Positions 53,660-64,000 of a stretch of DNA of 64,000 nt are shown here, piece by piece; within the stretch, counting starts at the first letter, position 1, and each line of letters begins with the position of its first letter. A program made the translations under genes and the position numbers. This DNA comes from Wuchereria bancrofti (lineage: Eukaryota; Nematoda; Chromadorea; Rhabditida; Onchocercidae): the NCBI GenBank assembly GCA_005281725.1, contig SSBO01000010.1, positions 676,461-740,460 of the forward strand, read 5' to 3'. The notes under the pieces were generated by a model. That model was not told where the DNA came from. It saw only the letters and a list, made by a program, of their open reading frames with translations, and did not search any database.

Positions 53660-54722
53660 TATAATAATTCGAAGATATTGTATATACGTCGATATCAAAT
53701 GATGAATAATATAACTAATAATAAGTTTTTAAAGAAGAAATTGGTGATAACGAAAAAAGGCAGGGAGGGAAAGGGGAAGAATGAAGGAAAAGTAAAGGGA
53801 CAAACAATCGTATAGTCCGTTTATTTAGGAAGAATAAAATTATCGATAGAAGACATAAAGTTGTTTGCAGAGCATAAATGCATTTTCAGAAGATTTCTTT
53901 GACAAATTCAAATCGAAGATGAAATTAGATTTAAATTACAAATCGAAGATGCAATTGGATTTACAGAACGCTTACCTTTATTGTCTTAATTACTTCAGCA
54001 ATTACTTAAACTTTATTTCAGTCTTATTTGAGTTCCACTAAACAACTTCAACACCTAAATAATTCTAATATTTGAGTGGTTCAAACGATAAAGTCAAAGA
54101 CGTTTCAAAAATTGAGTGATTCTATAAATATATAAATAGCTTTAGTGCTTCAATAATTCCAGTATTTGAGTAATTGTTCTGATTTAAATGAACAATTAAA
54201 ACACTCGTGCTCAAACAACCCAAACTGACAAATAATCCGAATGCTCAAGTAACTCAAATATCTGGGTAACCCGAGTGCTCAAGTAACTCAAATGTCTGGG
54301 TAATCCAAACCCTACACCATAAATATCTATCAAATTCTCGACATATGGAATGATCTAAAAGTTGAGCCACGCGAAGTTCTCTAAATTCAAATTTAGCGGT
54401 GCTTCTGAGACGATTGTTTACGGAATGATGCAGCACAGAATCTTTTGCATTTCTAGTAGGATAGGTCGGTGCGTTTGTTGTTTGTTTGTGTGGTGGGGTG
54501 GGTAGGTGATGATGTGTGGTGTGATGGGTGAGTTAAATAGGTATTGATCTAATTGCTTAGTTTTAACTGCTTTGAAATTGGGAGGACTAACAATAAAAAT
54601 TCAGCGAGAGTTGTTCATATTTAAGAAATGCATATTTAGGCCAATAAATTCTGATGACTAGAAGACGGTATTATTATTAATTATATCTTGGACTGGTCCG
54701 TTAGATATCTGTATATTTTTAG
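53660..54722. other. Divergent intergenic region between Ly6-like and WDR43-like genes
   Basis: About 1 kb between the 5' ends of two oppositely oriented genes, so it should hold both promoters. A repeated GTGCTCAAGTAACTCAAAT-like phrase occurs around 54240-54300, and a G/T-rich tract near 54475-54535. No WD40-coding exon is visible. Confidence 0.5.
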
Positions 54723-54884
54723 TTATATGAAATAGCTAATCATTCGCGTTCATTTCTATCAAGAAATGAAAATAATACCAGTAATGCTTCTATTTTATCA
54801 AAATTTGGATTAGATCAAAGATTTATTAGTTTAAATTTGCATTTGAATCTAAATTATAGGTATAATACCAGTGAGGTATTGGAT

Positions 54885-57513
54885 ATGTTGCGACGAAGTC
54901 GTCGTTTATCGGAAGCTAAAGAAGCAACTCACTACAATGGTGGTGCGATTAATAAGAAAAAGATCAAATTTGATGATAATGACGTGATGACTTGTAGCGA
55001 AGATGGAGAAACTGTTATTAATAACAGTTCGACGAGAGTAATAATCTTGAAATACAATCCGTTTGATGTTGAGTGTATTAAAATTTGTTGAGTACTAGCA
55101 CTTTGAATTAGACAGGAAAAATGAGAAAATCATTACCAACAAAATGAGATCATTGGGGATCGAAATCATTTGAAATATTTATAATAATTGCAGGAGAATC
55201 ATGAAGTGATTTTATCAAAGAAATCATCAAAAACAAATCTGAAAGATATGCCTTTGAAAGAAAGGAGGAAAACGGTCGATGAAAGGGAGATGTTGGTTTT
55301 GTTTTACTTCAAGCCTATAATTAAGTTGTGTTGAAATACATACGGCAGTATGTTGTGATTCTTTTGATCTGAGATAAAAGAATCGAAATTGAAGAGACCA
55401 CAGAAATGCTAAATCTTACGTGGCAAAGAAAGGTACCTGCAGTACTATACAGTTTCATTCTTCTTTAAAACGTTAAAGCTAATTCACTTATCAGCATTTC
55501 TCACGAGAAATTTGATGGTTCGTTTTAGAATAAACTGCATTCATTTCTTTTTTTTTTAAATCATATTACATCAGTTTTCAGTCATGATCATAAAAGTTCA
55601 AAAATGGAAGATGTGGACTCTATCAGTGAAAATGTACGAGATTTCGGTGTTGATGAAAAAGCGAGTACATCGAATACTTATACGGAAGAGGCCATCACAG
55701 TTTGTTACTCATTCATTTGTTTTATGGGTAGACATTTCGAGGTTCAAGGGACCTAACTTCCGTTTTATTTCTCTGAAATATTCATGCGGACTGAATGTGA
55801 TGTCAGCAACTTCGTACACGGTTTCCTGTAGGAAACTTGTTGTTGGAATCGCCAGAAATGGATCATGTTAAAGCTTGATAAATGATCCTTTGAGGTCTAG
55901 GTAAGTTGTGGATAAAAAGCGAGAATCTTTTTTCATGATAATGGACTAAAAGAAATAAAATAATTGGAGTCGTAATTCATTTCCACGGCAGTGCGGTACA
56001 TTGTATTTTTTCAGAAATCGGATATGAGAAGTATGGATGGTGAAAGTTTGGCAGTAATTCTAAATCAAGGTTTGACGAGCAGTGATGCTGAAAAAATCGA
56101 CGCAGTGTTGTTGAAAGCAGATGCACAAACGATATCAGCAACACTGAATGACTTACCAGTCACACAAATTATACCTTTACTTAAGGAAATTGAATATCGT
56201 TGCAGAAATCGCAGACATTTTGAGTATGTCTACTTGTTATTACAAATTACAAAGTTTGCATAAACTGCATATAATGTGTTTATTATAACTCTATCACTTT
56301 TGGAAGTTTATATGCTGATCAATTTTCAGGAGTTGTTGGATGCGGTGGTTGCAGTGTATTTTGTCTAAGCATATGGCTTATCTCTGCACAGTAAGTCTCG
56401 AACTCACTTGAAAAGGATGATGTCATTTCTCTTTGATGAGAAATGGTATACAGCTTCAGCTTAAATTTTTGCATGAGATTAAATCCCTACAGAAATGACA
56501 GTCGCCCCTTTCTGCTTAAAAGATACGGAGTACAGTACATCACTATAATATAATTATATTATGGCAACAAAGGAAGTAAGTTTTCCAAAAGAAATAAATT
56601 TCAGATTGGCACTTTAAAAGAAGATTTATCATCTTTATTTGGTTGGTTTAGTAAAAGAGCAGCAAATATTGATGAGCTGTTGCAAGTAAGCGGAAAACTT
56701 TCCTTGATCAATGAACAAATTAATCGTCGCATGTGTCCGCAGTTGTTTGTCTCGCAACAACCAAGTATTTCTTTCGAAGGTTAGTACAAGCCATTGAATT
56801 TGTCGAAAATAGCAAGGCTTGAGTATTTCTGGTTTAATTTTTTGATACATTTCACATATTTTTATTTTCTACCCTGGATTCTATTGGCGAGATCTCCAAG
56901 CTTAGTCTAATGAAGTGGTTTATATCTCTGATTTCTGCTTCACTGATTCAGGCCATCACTTAGGTTTTAAATCGGAAACTTATATATATATAACTGGATT
57001 GGTTACGTTGTTTTTTGGGATATCTGCAATCTAGTCATGAGAAATAAAGTCATCTCTGTCTCGACTTGTCAGTGTAAAATATTAAAATATTTTGCTTCTG
57101 AATTAAATTCACTTTTTTATTTTTGTATTTCAGATGATGGTGACATATCTGAAACATCGGGTGAAATGAATGACCTTGACGATGAAGAAGAAAGTATCGA
57201 AAGTGTGGAAAAGTGGTGGGATGACGAGGAAGTTGGATCTGGTGGAAGTCACTTCTCATCTGGTAAACGCTTCTTTGCTTCGATTTTTGTTATTGTGAAA
57301 AAAATCCTTTTTACTCATGATTAAATTATGCAATTGAACCTATTGAGATAAAAGGATATGCTTCTTCCAGATGACGGGAATGGAAAAGGAAGAGGAGACT
57401 TAAATCTCGATGGAGGTAATCAGGATATAAGTGATGATTATATTGATGATGACGATGATGATGATGATAATGAAAACGATAGTGATAACAGTGAAATAGA
57501 AATGGAATGTTGA
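54885..57513 (+). CDS. WDR43/UTP5-like UTP12-domain protein lacking a visible WD40 propeller
   Basis: WDR43 (yeast Utp5) acts in the t-UTP part of the small-subunit processome, in nucleolar pre-rRNA transcription and processing. Exons: 54885-55060, 55582-55699, 56015-56223, 56330-56390, 56605-56779, 57134-57262, 57371-57513, giving 336 residues if the first ATG is right. The reading frame is open back to an acceptor at 54722, so the true 5' end may be there or further upstream. Residues about 103-235 match the UTP12 domain (DGESLAVILNQGL, LPVTQIIPLLKEIE, WMRWLQCILSKHM, LLQVSGKLSLINEQI). Residues 247-336 are very acidic, with a run of Asp, as in WDR43 tails. The usual seven-bladed propeller of about 400 residues should lie upstream, but only 1 kb separates this gene from the minus-strand Ly6-like gene. 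The first two exons are the least certain; the UTP12 exons are secure. Confidence 0.8.
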
Positions 57514-58945
57514 AAACTCTCAATGCCCATTTCATATATTTTGCTCAATTATTGATTCAGAAAACTTTTTAGCAGTTCTCATTCGATATGCAGAGTTTCT
57601 TTGATCTGTATATAACTGCTAGATTTGATGAGTTCTGGAGGCCTTATATTAGTGATGATTCTGTTGTAGTTCACAGAAATACAGTGTAGTGGTTGTGTAA
57701 GTTGGTTAACCGGTGATCATGATCGTGATATTAACAGTTAATTGTTATAATTTTTAAGATAAATTGAGTTTGTAATCTTTTAAAGAGAGCAATTCGCAAC
57801 TTTTCTGATACGGTTTGGGTAGTGATATCAGTTATCTTAGTAATGTTGGACTTCTGAATCCGAATTTTGTGGCTAAAATCCTTGTTCCATTTCTTTTTTC
57901 ATATCAAGCGATCATACAGTTTAATCTTTTCTTTCTTGTAATCCAGTTTTTTTCCTGATATTGCCAACAACATTACTTTGATTTCTGCCAAATTGAACAT
58001 TTTACTCTTCAGCTATCTTTGAGCATAGAATTTTTGCTGTATTCAAACTAGCGATGTTTCATTAATTGATAACAAATGAAAATCTGATATTAAGCTGAGC
58101 TGAAATTCGTAGAGTAGCATCAAATCAGTTAAATATAGGATATTGCACTTGCCTATACTTTTATGTTTTGAACTTTGTGGGGATTTTAGTTAATCGATGA
58201 GTTTTAATAAGTCACCACTGCTTCAGTTCGATTTGAGCATCTCTATGAATTTCATTTGTTGCTCTAGCTTGAACGAACATGTTGTGCTTGAAATCATCAC
58301 TTCCATAAAATACCGCCGGTATCTGTTTATGATTCATATTCCCTACATTTGGGCTTGTTGTTGTCAAGAATAAAAATTTTTAGTAAATGATTAACTCTTG
58401 ATTTTACTTGTCAAAAATTGGCATTGTTTATTTAATTTTTTGGTGCACAGTTATACCATGTGAAATTACTGAGATTGGTTGGACTTATATATAGGTAGTG
58501 AACATACAGGTAGTCTTGCTTTTTTTTTTATCATCTTACTATGAAGAGGTTTTCCTATGTGGTTAAGTTTTCTATGTAAAGGGTTTTTATATGTTGCTAA
58601 TAAATAGCAAGGATTTTCATTATTTAAATCATTTTACAATTATATTTGCTTCGTTGCGGTTGAACTTGGGAGGGCGGTAAAACTTTGATTATTAAGATGC
58701 ATTGCAAAAGTACATGTCCAGGTGTTTAGGACAAGGATAGATTAGTTCATCTGAGAGTTGGGTAAATCTGTGAATTTAGTTTTACTACATCAATTCATGA
58801 ATGATCGTCATAATAATAAGGGAATAAATAACAGTAAAACTTCAAAAAGTGCTAAGAAATAAATCACATAAGACGCTCACTTTAATAAATTGCAGGGCTT
58901 CACATTTCAACTTCGCACTACAAACGGTTCACTGATCGTGACAGA
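57514..58945. other. Spacer between WDR43-like and Cdc20 genes
   Basis: No coding signal apart from a decayed copy of part of Cdc20 exon 1 at about 58790-58885. A shared transcript with the upstream gene cannot be judged from sequence; the 1.4 kb gap is larger than is usual in nematode operons. Confidence 0.45.
58790..58885 (+). pseudogene. Decayed partial duplicate of Cdc20 exon 1
   Basis: This stretch repeats the 3' half of Cdc20 exon 1 and the start of its intron (58984-59070), about 184 bases downstream. ATAAATAA(C/T)AGTAAAACT, AAAAAGTGCTAAGAA and GCTCACTTT are shared. Where the functional copy has the donor GTATGT after AAGAA, this copy has ATAAAT, so the donor is gone and a TAA follows in frame. 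The phrase N-N-S-K-T-(P/S)-K-S-A-K-K is still readable. Confidence 0.7.
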
Positions 58946-61900
58946 ATGCCATTTAAAGATTCGACTAACAAAACGCCACGTCGCTATCAAAATGATAATT
59001 CTCGTATAAATAATAGTAAAACTCCAAAAAGTGCTAAGAAGTATGTCGCATAAGTTGCTCACTTTGTCTCTTAATCGATTGCTTCTAACGGATTTGAGAA
59101 GAACAAATAATAATGTTACACATCAGTAAGATTCCTTATTAATTTTATGTATGATCTCAGATAACTATTCTACACAGTTTGAGTATGAGACCGCACTGTA
59201 AGACCATCTGGAAGCACAATAGTTAAGTTGTACCGTATTGTTTTATTTTTTTTCAGGGAAAATCATTCTATGTCACAGAAGACTCCAAGTCACAGTTCAA
59301 ATATATCATTTAACAAATCAAAAGGTGGTTTGAAGAAGCGTGAACTTACACCTTCTAGAAATCCCAATTATAGTGGTGTTGGTGGTGGTGATCGATTCAT
59401 ACCAAATCGAAGTGAAACGCAGTTTGAATTTGCAAATCATTGCCTTGTTAATCATAATTCTGAGGTTAGTTAACATTTCAAGATGCTTTCTTTTTTTTTT
59501 CTTTTTTCAAAATGATTTGGGATTCGTGTGCTGTTTTACGTAATGTGTTTTGCAGTACTTCTTAATCGTATTACTCAATCTGTGCGCTTAATTAAGCTTT
59601 CTGTTTTACAATCCTGATACCCGTTTTGCGTTAAGCTGCAATAGAAAATTTCCATTCTGTAATTTTGATCATGCTGAGGACCATTAAGGTTTAAAATAAA
59701 ATGAACTTATTGGTTTTGTTGAATGCTTATTGGTAATTTAAAGAATCTTTGTTATTCTTGCCAAAAGGATGTTTCATGTTTGCTCTGTATTTATTTCGTA
59801 TTTATTAACCAGTAACAGTAGCACGGTGCAGTGATAAATTCATAATATTTGATAGGGAGTAAAAGTTTATGGTTGTTACATTTGTGACACGTTTTGGTAA
59901 TGGTAAATTGTAGCTAGTGTTAAATTTTGATACGTTTGCAGAGTGATTCACTTTTAAACGTGTCAGCATCTGCACCAACCAGTCCATCAAGAGCTGAAAG
60001 AGCTTACATGATAAAAATGATGCGCGGTATATTTTGTTTGATTTTTTCATTAAAAATCATTTTTCTAAGATTTATTGCTGAATGATCGTTTGAACAAATA
60101 CTTTTTTTTTTTTTTGCAAAATATTTATTTGACATCGTTCATTTAATGTTCGTTTGCATATTTTTAGCTAAATCAGCAAACGACGTAGATACTAGCATTG
60201 AGGAAAGAATTCTTTGCTACAAAAAAGGCGAAGCACCACTGCCACCATTAGGTTACACAATTCAGCCAAAGGTGCTTTATACATCAAGCACTTTAAGACC
60301 ATCTGGAAGTGTTAGCAAGGGATTACGCTATATACCTAATAGCCCGGAACGCATCTTGGATGCACCAAATTTTATGGATGATTACTGTATGTTTTAACGC
60401 TTAGCGAACTTAATTTCCATCTGCTTTTTTATCTTTAAAAGCAAAACTGTTCGCATACTTTTCTATAGATTTTGCCTTCTCTATATTTCTTTGTGGAGGT
60501 CTGTTCACATTTCTAGCAAAAAAAAAAATTAGGGTTAAAAACTTGTAAAATTGAATTTTGGGCCTATTTTTAAAAATTGTCCAATCTTTAATTTTACTTT
60601 CTGATGAGTCTTATGTTGATTTTACTTTTAACATACGGATGACAGGGAGGAACTGACTCATTTTGTTGATTTCAGCATTTTACTGAAAATTTTGTTGATT
60701 TCATCATTTTACTAAAATAATGTCCAAAAATGTTTTATACAGTGATATATGTTATCAAGTGATTCGTTCAATTTTTATTATAAATGTCATCATGATTTTC
60801 AGATATGAATGTGATTCATTGGAGCTGTGATAATGTTATTGCTGTCGCCTTAACTTATGCTCTCTATCTATGGAATGCTTCTACTGGAGAGATTGTTGTA
60901 AGTTTGTTATGTTTTAAATTTTGCTATGCACTGGAATTCCTACTATTAGAGACATGGCGACGGCTAATACTGGTATTTTTCAGTGACAGGCATGTGTGGT
61001 AATCAAACATTATTGCTAGCACAATGCATACTTGTATATTAAGCATGATGTCTCTTTGAAGCAGTGATTCAGTGCATAGCAAAATTGTTCATCTTCTTTT
61101 GAAACTTAATTCACATAAAGATTGGTTTTAAGTGTGTCAGGTTTTATTTACAGACGCTTTTTGAATTACCAGAAGAATCTGGGAATTATATCACATCAGT
61201 TCAATGGGCAGAACAAAACTCGATTTTGGCAGTTGGACTTTCAAATGGATTTGTCAAGGTTTATTTAAATAAAAAAAGACGAACTCATTTTGTCAGCTAC
61301 TGTTTTAGAGGGATCTAACCAACTTATATTTTATCTATGTTTGCAAAAAACTGGTTGACGATGATAACAATTGTCGCTTGATGAGAATTATATAGTACGT
61401 GGTGTTCACAATCATTTTACATTTTAATGATCCACGTTATGGAAATAAAGCATTCTGGAATGTAACTTTACCAAAATTTACTCGATTAAATTGTTTTGCT
61501 GCAACGTTTTGGAGAAGCTATCATTTTAGGAAAATTTTTCAGTTATTCGACCCTGCGAGAGAAAATTCTTTGCTGCGAACAATGCAGTGTCAAATAAGTC
61601 GTGTAGGATGCTTAGCTTGGCGTCAGCATGTACTTTCTGCGTAAGTTTTGTAGCAATTTTTTTGCTAAATTCTATGTTTTGTATAGAAAGCTTGAAAGGG
61701 AAAGATGACTTATGAAAGTCCTTTTGTAATTGTAGGTCACTTTAATTTGGATGGGAAGTTATTAGAAATAAAAGTCAAATAAGGCCAGACATTGCCTCGT
61801 ATTAGATTGTACATGAAAAATGAGACACAAAACACTGTACACAGTCAGACTTTTCTAAAATTGATCATCTCATTTTTTACACAGCTAAACTTTTTGATAT

Positions 61901-64000
61901 TTTGGAGTGTAAGACCTCAGTGAGAATAGCTTTGTGTCTCATTTTTCACTTAAATCAAAATGAAATTTTATATTTGTTTTTTAGCGGCTGTCGGTCAGGG
62001 CGAATTTACCATCATGATGTTCGTGTTCGGAATTTCCAAATTGGGTTTGTTTGACTTTTTTCTTGGAAGAATGCTTTCGTGCATTTGTTGAGTCTCACTT
62101 TCGTTGCAGTTACTTGTTAAAGAATGGCTGTACACACTTGTTATATGATAATATTTGCTAGTGGTGAGAACTATGTATGGAATATAGAAATTACTGACAA
62201 CAACTAGTAAGTAGCAAGCAATAGAAATTTTAAGTTTACTCAACTTCACACATGATGAAATGAGAGCAAATAATGTTTACAAATTATGGGATTTCTTGTT
62301 TTCGCGATCAAATGATGAGTAAGTAAAAGGTTTGACAACGTGACGTATTACTGCCATATCTTGTGATAAGTATCTAAATGATTTGTACTTATTACCTGAT
62401 TTGTACAGAAATCAGTGCATTATGATAAGTCGTTTAACGTAAAAGATAAATTAGACGATACAAGATAGTGCGAATACTCGCGTAGTTATCCTGCGTCTAT
62501 GTGTATTTTTACATGTGCAAATCAAAATTTGATATGTCGCAGTAATGGGCAAACGTACGTTGGCTGATTACGAAGTTTTCAACCTGATGATCGCTATATT
62601 TATATATAAAAAGGACCCTATAGGATTACTGCTTAATGGAATGCTTAGTTCAAGAGAACTGTTCGCAATCGTAGTTGTTGTTTAATCATGTTGATATTGA
62701 GTATTTAACAGATATTTAACACAGACTTTCAATAATCTTTAACAAATTTCTTTGTTCCAATATTAGCAGCTTTGTTTAACTTAAAGTTACGTTACAGGAC
62801 ATTTCCGGGACATGGACAAGAAGTTTGTGGTCTTGTGTGGAGTAACGATGGTCACTATCTTGCTAGTGGCGGAGGTGACAATCTGGTTAAAATTTGGGAA
62901 CCTTCAATGTTGACAACTGAAGATCCGGTGCGATTTCCAGTTGTTTAAAATTTTACAATACGCTTCATTTGATAACTTGTCAAGTTTATAACAGGTTATC
63001 ATCTTCGAAAACAGATCCATTAACTATTTTTTTAATGTATGGCACTGAGAGCTGGTTGAAAAAGTTAGCATGCATATCAAATATAAGTGCATTGGTAGTA
63101 ATCACTTTGTAATGACATTTATAATACGCTAAATACAGGTAATTCATTCTTGCATGTGATAAACGCCTTAACAAGATTGTTTCTAATATTCAGAAAGTTA
63201 GCAGTCTTATCATTGGAGTCGGTTTTACTAGCGTTTTTTCAGGATTCACTGTATAGCTTCAGCGATCATCTCGCATCGGTGAAAGCGATTGCATTCAATC
63301 CTCATCAAGCGCATTCGTTAGCAACTGGTGGTGGTACCGTTGATCGAACGATAAAATTCTGGAATCTTGCCAGTGGGACATTATGTCACAGTCAGGATAC
63401 TGATAGTCAGGTGCATATGATATTTGAATATGTGAGTCGCATATAATATCCATGAATTTTGTGCATGTCGGATTTGTGTGTATATTCAGGTTAATGCACT
63501 AGCATTTACATCGAACTATAAGGAATTAATTAGTGGTCATGGTTATCCTGGTAACGATTTAAAAATATGGAAGTATCCGTCGATGAATTGTCTTAAGGTA
63601 TTGTTTATTAATAGTTGTGCACATCCAATAACTGATTTTTATTTGTTGTATATCAGTGGTGAAGAGACTAATGTCATTTCATGTGATGAAATACTATGTC
63701 ATAAATTGAAGTTAGGATAGGTATAGAACTGTAACATGATAAAATCGAAAAGATGTATTGCACGTGATCTGTCGTACTGCCATACAGCAAGTTTCGATTT
63801 TTTTTATCTTTCAGTATTTTTCAGGTACTAACTGGCCATACTGAACGCATTTTGGGCTTGACAATCTCCCCATGTGGGCAGTATGTTATGAGTGCATCTA
63901 GTGACGAAAGTCTTCGTCTTTGGTGGTGCTTCAAAGTTGATAAAAGCACTAAACTAAAATCAGCAACAAAAAGTTCCCGTTTGGTACAGTCTGTCCGTTA
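58946..64000 (+). CDS. Cdc20/Fizzy, activator of the anaphase-promoting complex (stop cut by window edge)
   Basis: WD40 activator and substrate receptor of APC/C and target of the spindle checkpoint. Exons: 58946-59040, 59257-59464, 59942-60026, 60168-60386, 60803-60897, 61154-61258, 61543-61640, 61985-62044, 62798-62927, 63243-63410, 63490-63597, 63825-64000. All join in phase to give 515 residues. Motifs in order: KEN (32-34, its Lys codon split by intron 1), C-box DRFIPNR (77-83), Mad2-binding KVLY (164-167), then RYIPNSPERILDAPNF leading into the propeller (about 204-500) with HDVRVRNF, GQEVCGLVW, LASGGGDNLVKIW, YKELISGHG and SASSDESLRLW blades. It ends in Ser-Val-Arg followed by TA at the last two bases, fitting the terminal Ile-Arg (IR) tail of APC/C activators plus a TAA or TAG stop. 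The KVLY Mad2 motif and the LDAP sequence favour Cdc20 over Cdh1. The frame is open upstream of the ATG to an acceptor at 58895, so the 5' end may be trans-spliced. Confidence 0.96.
61814..61948. repeat. 135 bp inverted-repeat element in a Cdc20 intron
   Basis: TGAAAAATGAGACACAAA at 61814-61831 is the exact reverse complement of 61931-61948. The arms flank about 100 bases in the intron between exons 7 and 8. It could be a small MITE or a structured intron hairpin. No coding potential is seen inside. Confidence 0.65.

Noticed and set aside
57050..57535. His/Tyr-rich minus-strand frames
   Set aside because: Antisense of the Asp/Glu-rich tail of the WDR43-like gene.

Overview
The window reads as nematode nuclear DNA. 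It is strongly AT-rich, coding sequence is split into short exons by introns of about 60 to 1,800 bases, and the gene set is eukaryotic (HIF, Cdc20/Fizzy, alpha-1,6-fucosyltransferase, WDR43-type UTP12 domain, THUMP methyltransferase). Base composition, intron style and protein resemblance suggest a spirurid, probably filarial, worm; that last step is inference. There are no bacterial operons, rRNA genes or CRISPR arrays, and I found no convincing tRNA. One N occurs near base 2059.

Layout: bases 1-24,437 hold no gene I can defend. They contain an inverted-repeat element (165-1002), a 3.7 kb degenerate tandem array packed with GCATGC (about 2050-5800), an ATT microsatellite (9.06-9.31 kb) and minor repeats. 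From 24.4 kb the window is gene-rich. A complete hypoxia-inducible factor alpha gene (hif-1, +, 24438-34094, 14 exons, 770 aa) is followed by a THUMPD2-like methyltransferase gene (+, from 35898, 3' end uncertain) that may enclose an antisense gene. After a 5 kb spacer comes a complete fut-8 gene (+, 45120-49848, 11 exons, 589 aa). Next are a small minus-strand gene for a secreted, probably GPI-anchored three-finger (Ly6/uPAR-like) protein (53659-52457, 3 exons, 121 aa), a gene for the C-terminal UTP12 part of WDR43/UTP5 without a visible WD40 propeller (+, about 54.9-57.5 kb), and a Cdc20/Fizzy gene (+, 58946 to the window edge, 12 exons, 515 aa) whose probable stop codon is cut by the window end.

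All exon models were built by hand from AG/GT sites and codon phase. For hif-1, fut-8, the Ly6-like gene and Cdc20 the phases close exactly from ATG to stop (or to the window end). The genes do not form one pathway: they cover oxygen sensing, RNA methylation, N-glycan core fucosylation, a surface protein, ribosome biogenesis and mitotic exit.

The points most worth checking are the unusual HIF prolyl-hydroxylation motif (WxxFAP instead of LxxLAP), the GCATGC array, two decayed partial exon duplications (in fut-8 and next to Cdc20 exon 1), a WDR43 relative apparently lacking its propeller, an exon whose donor reads GATAAG, and a possible gene nested antisense within the methyltransferase locus.
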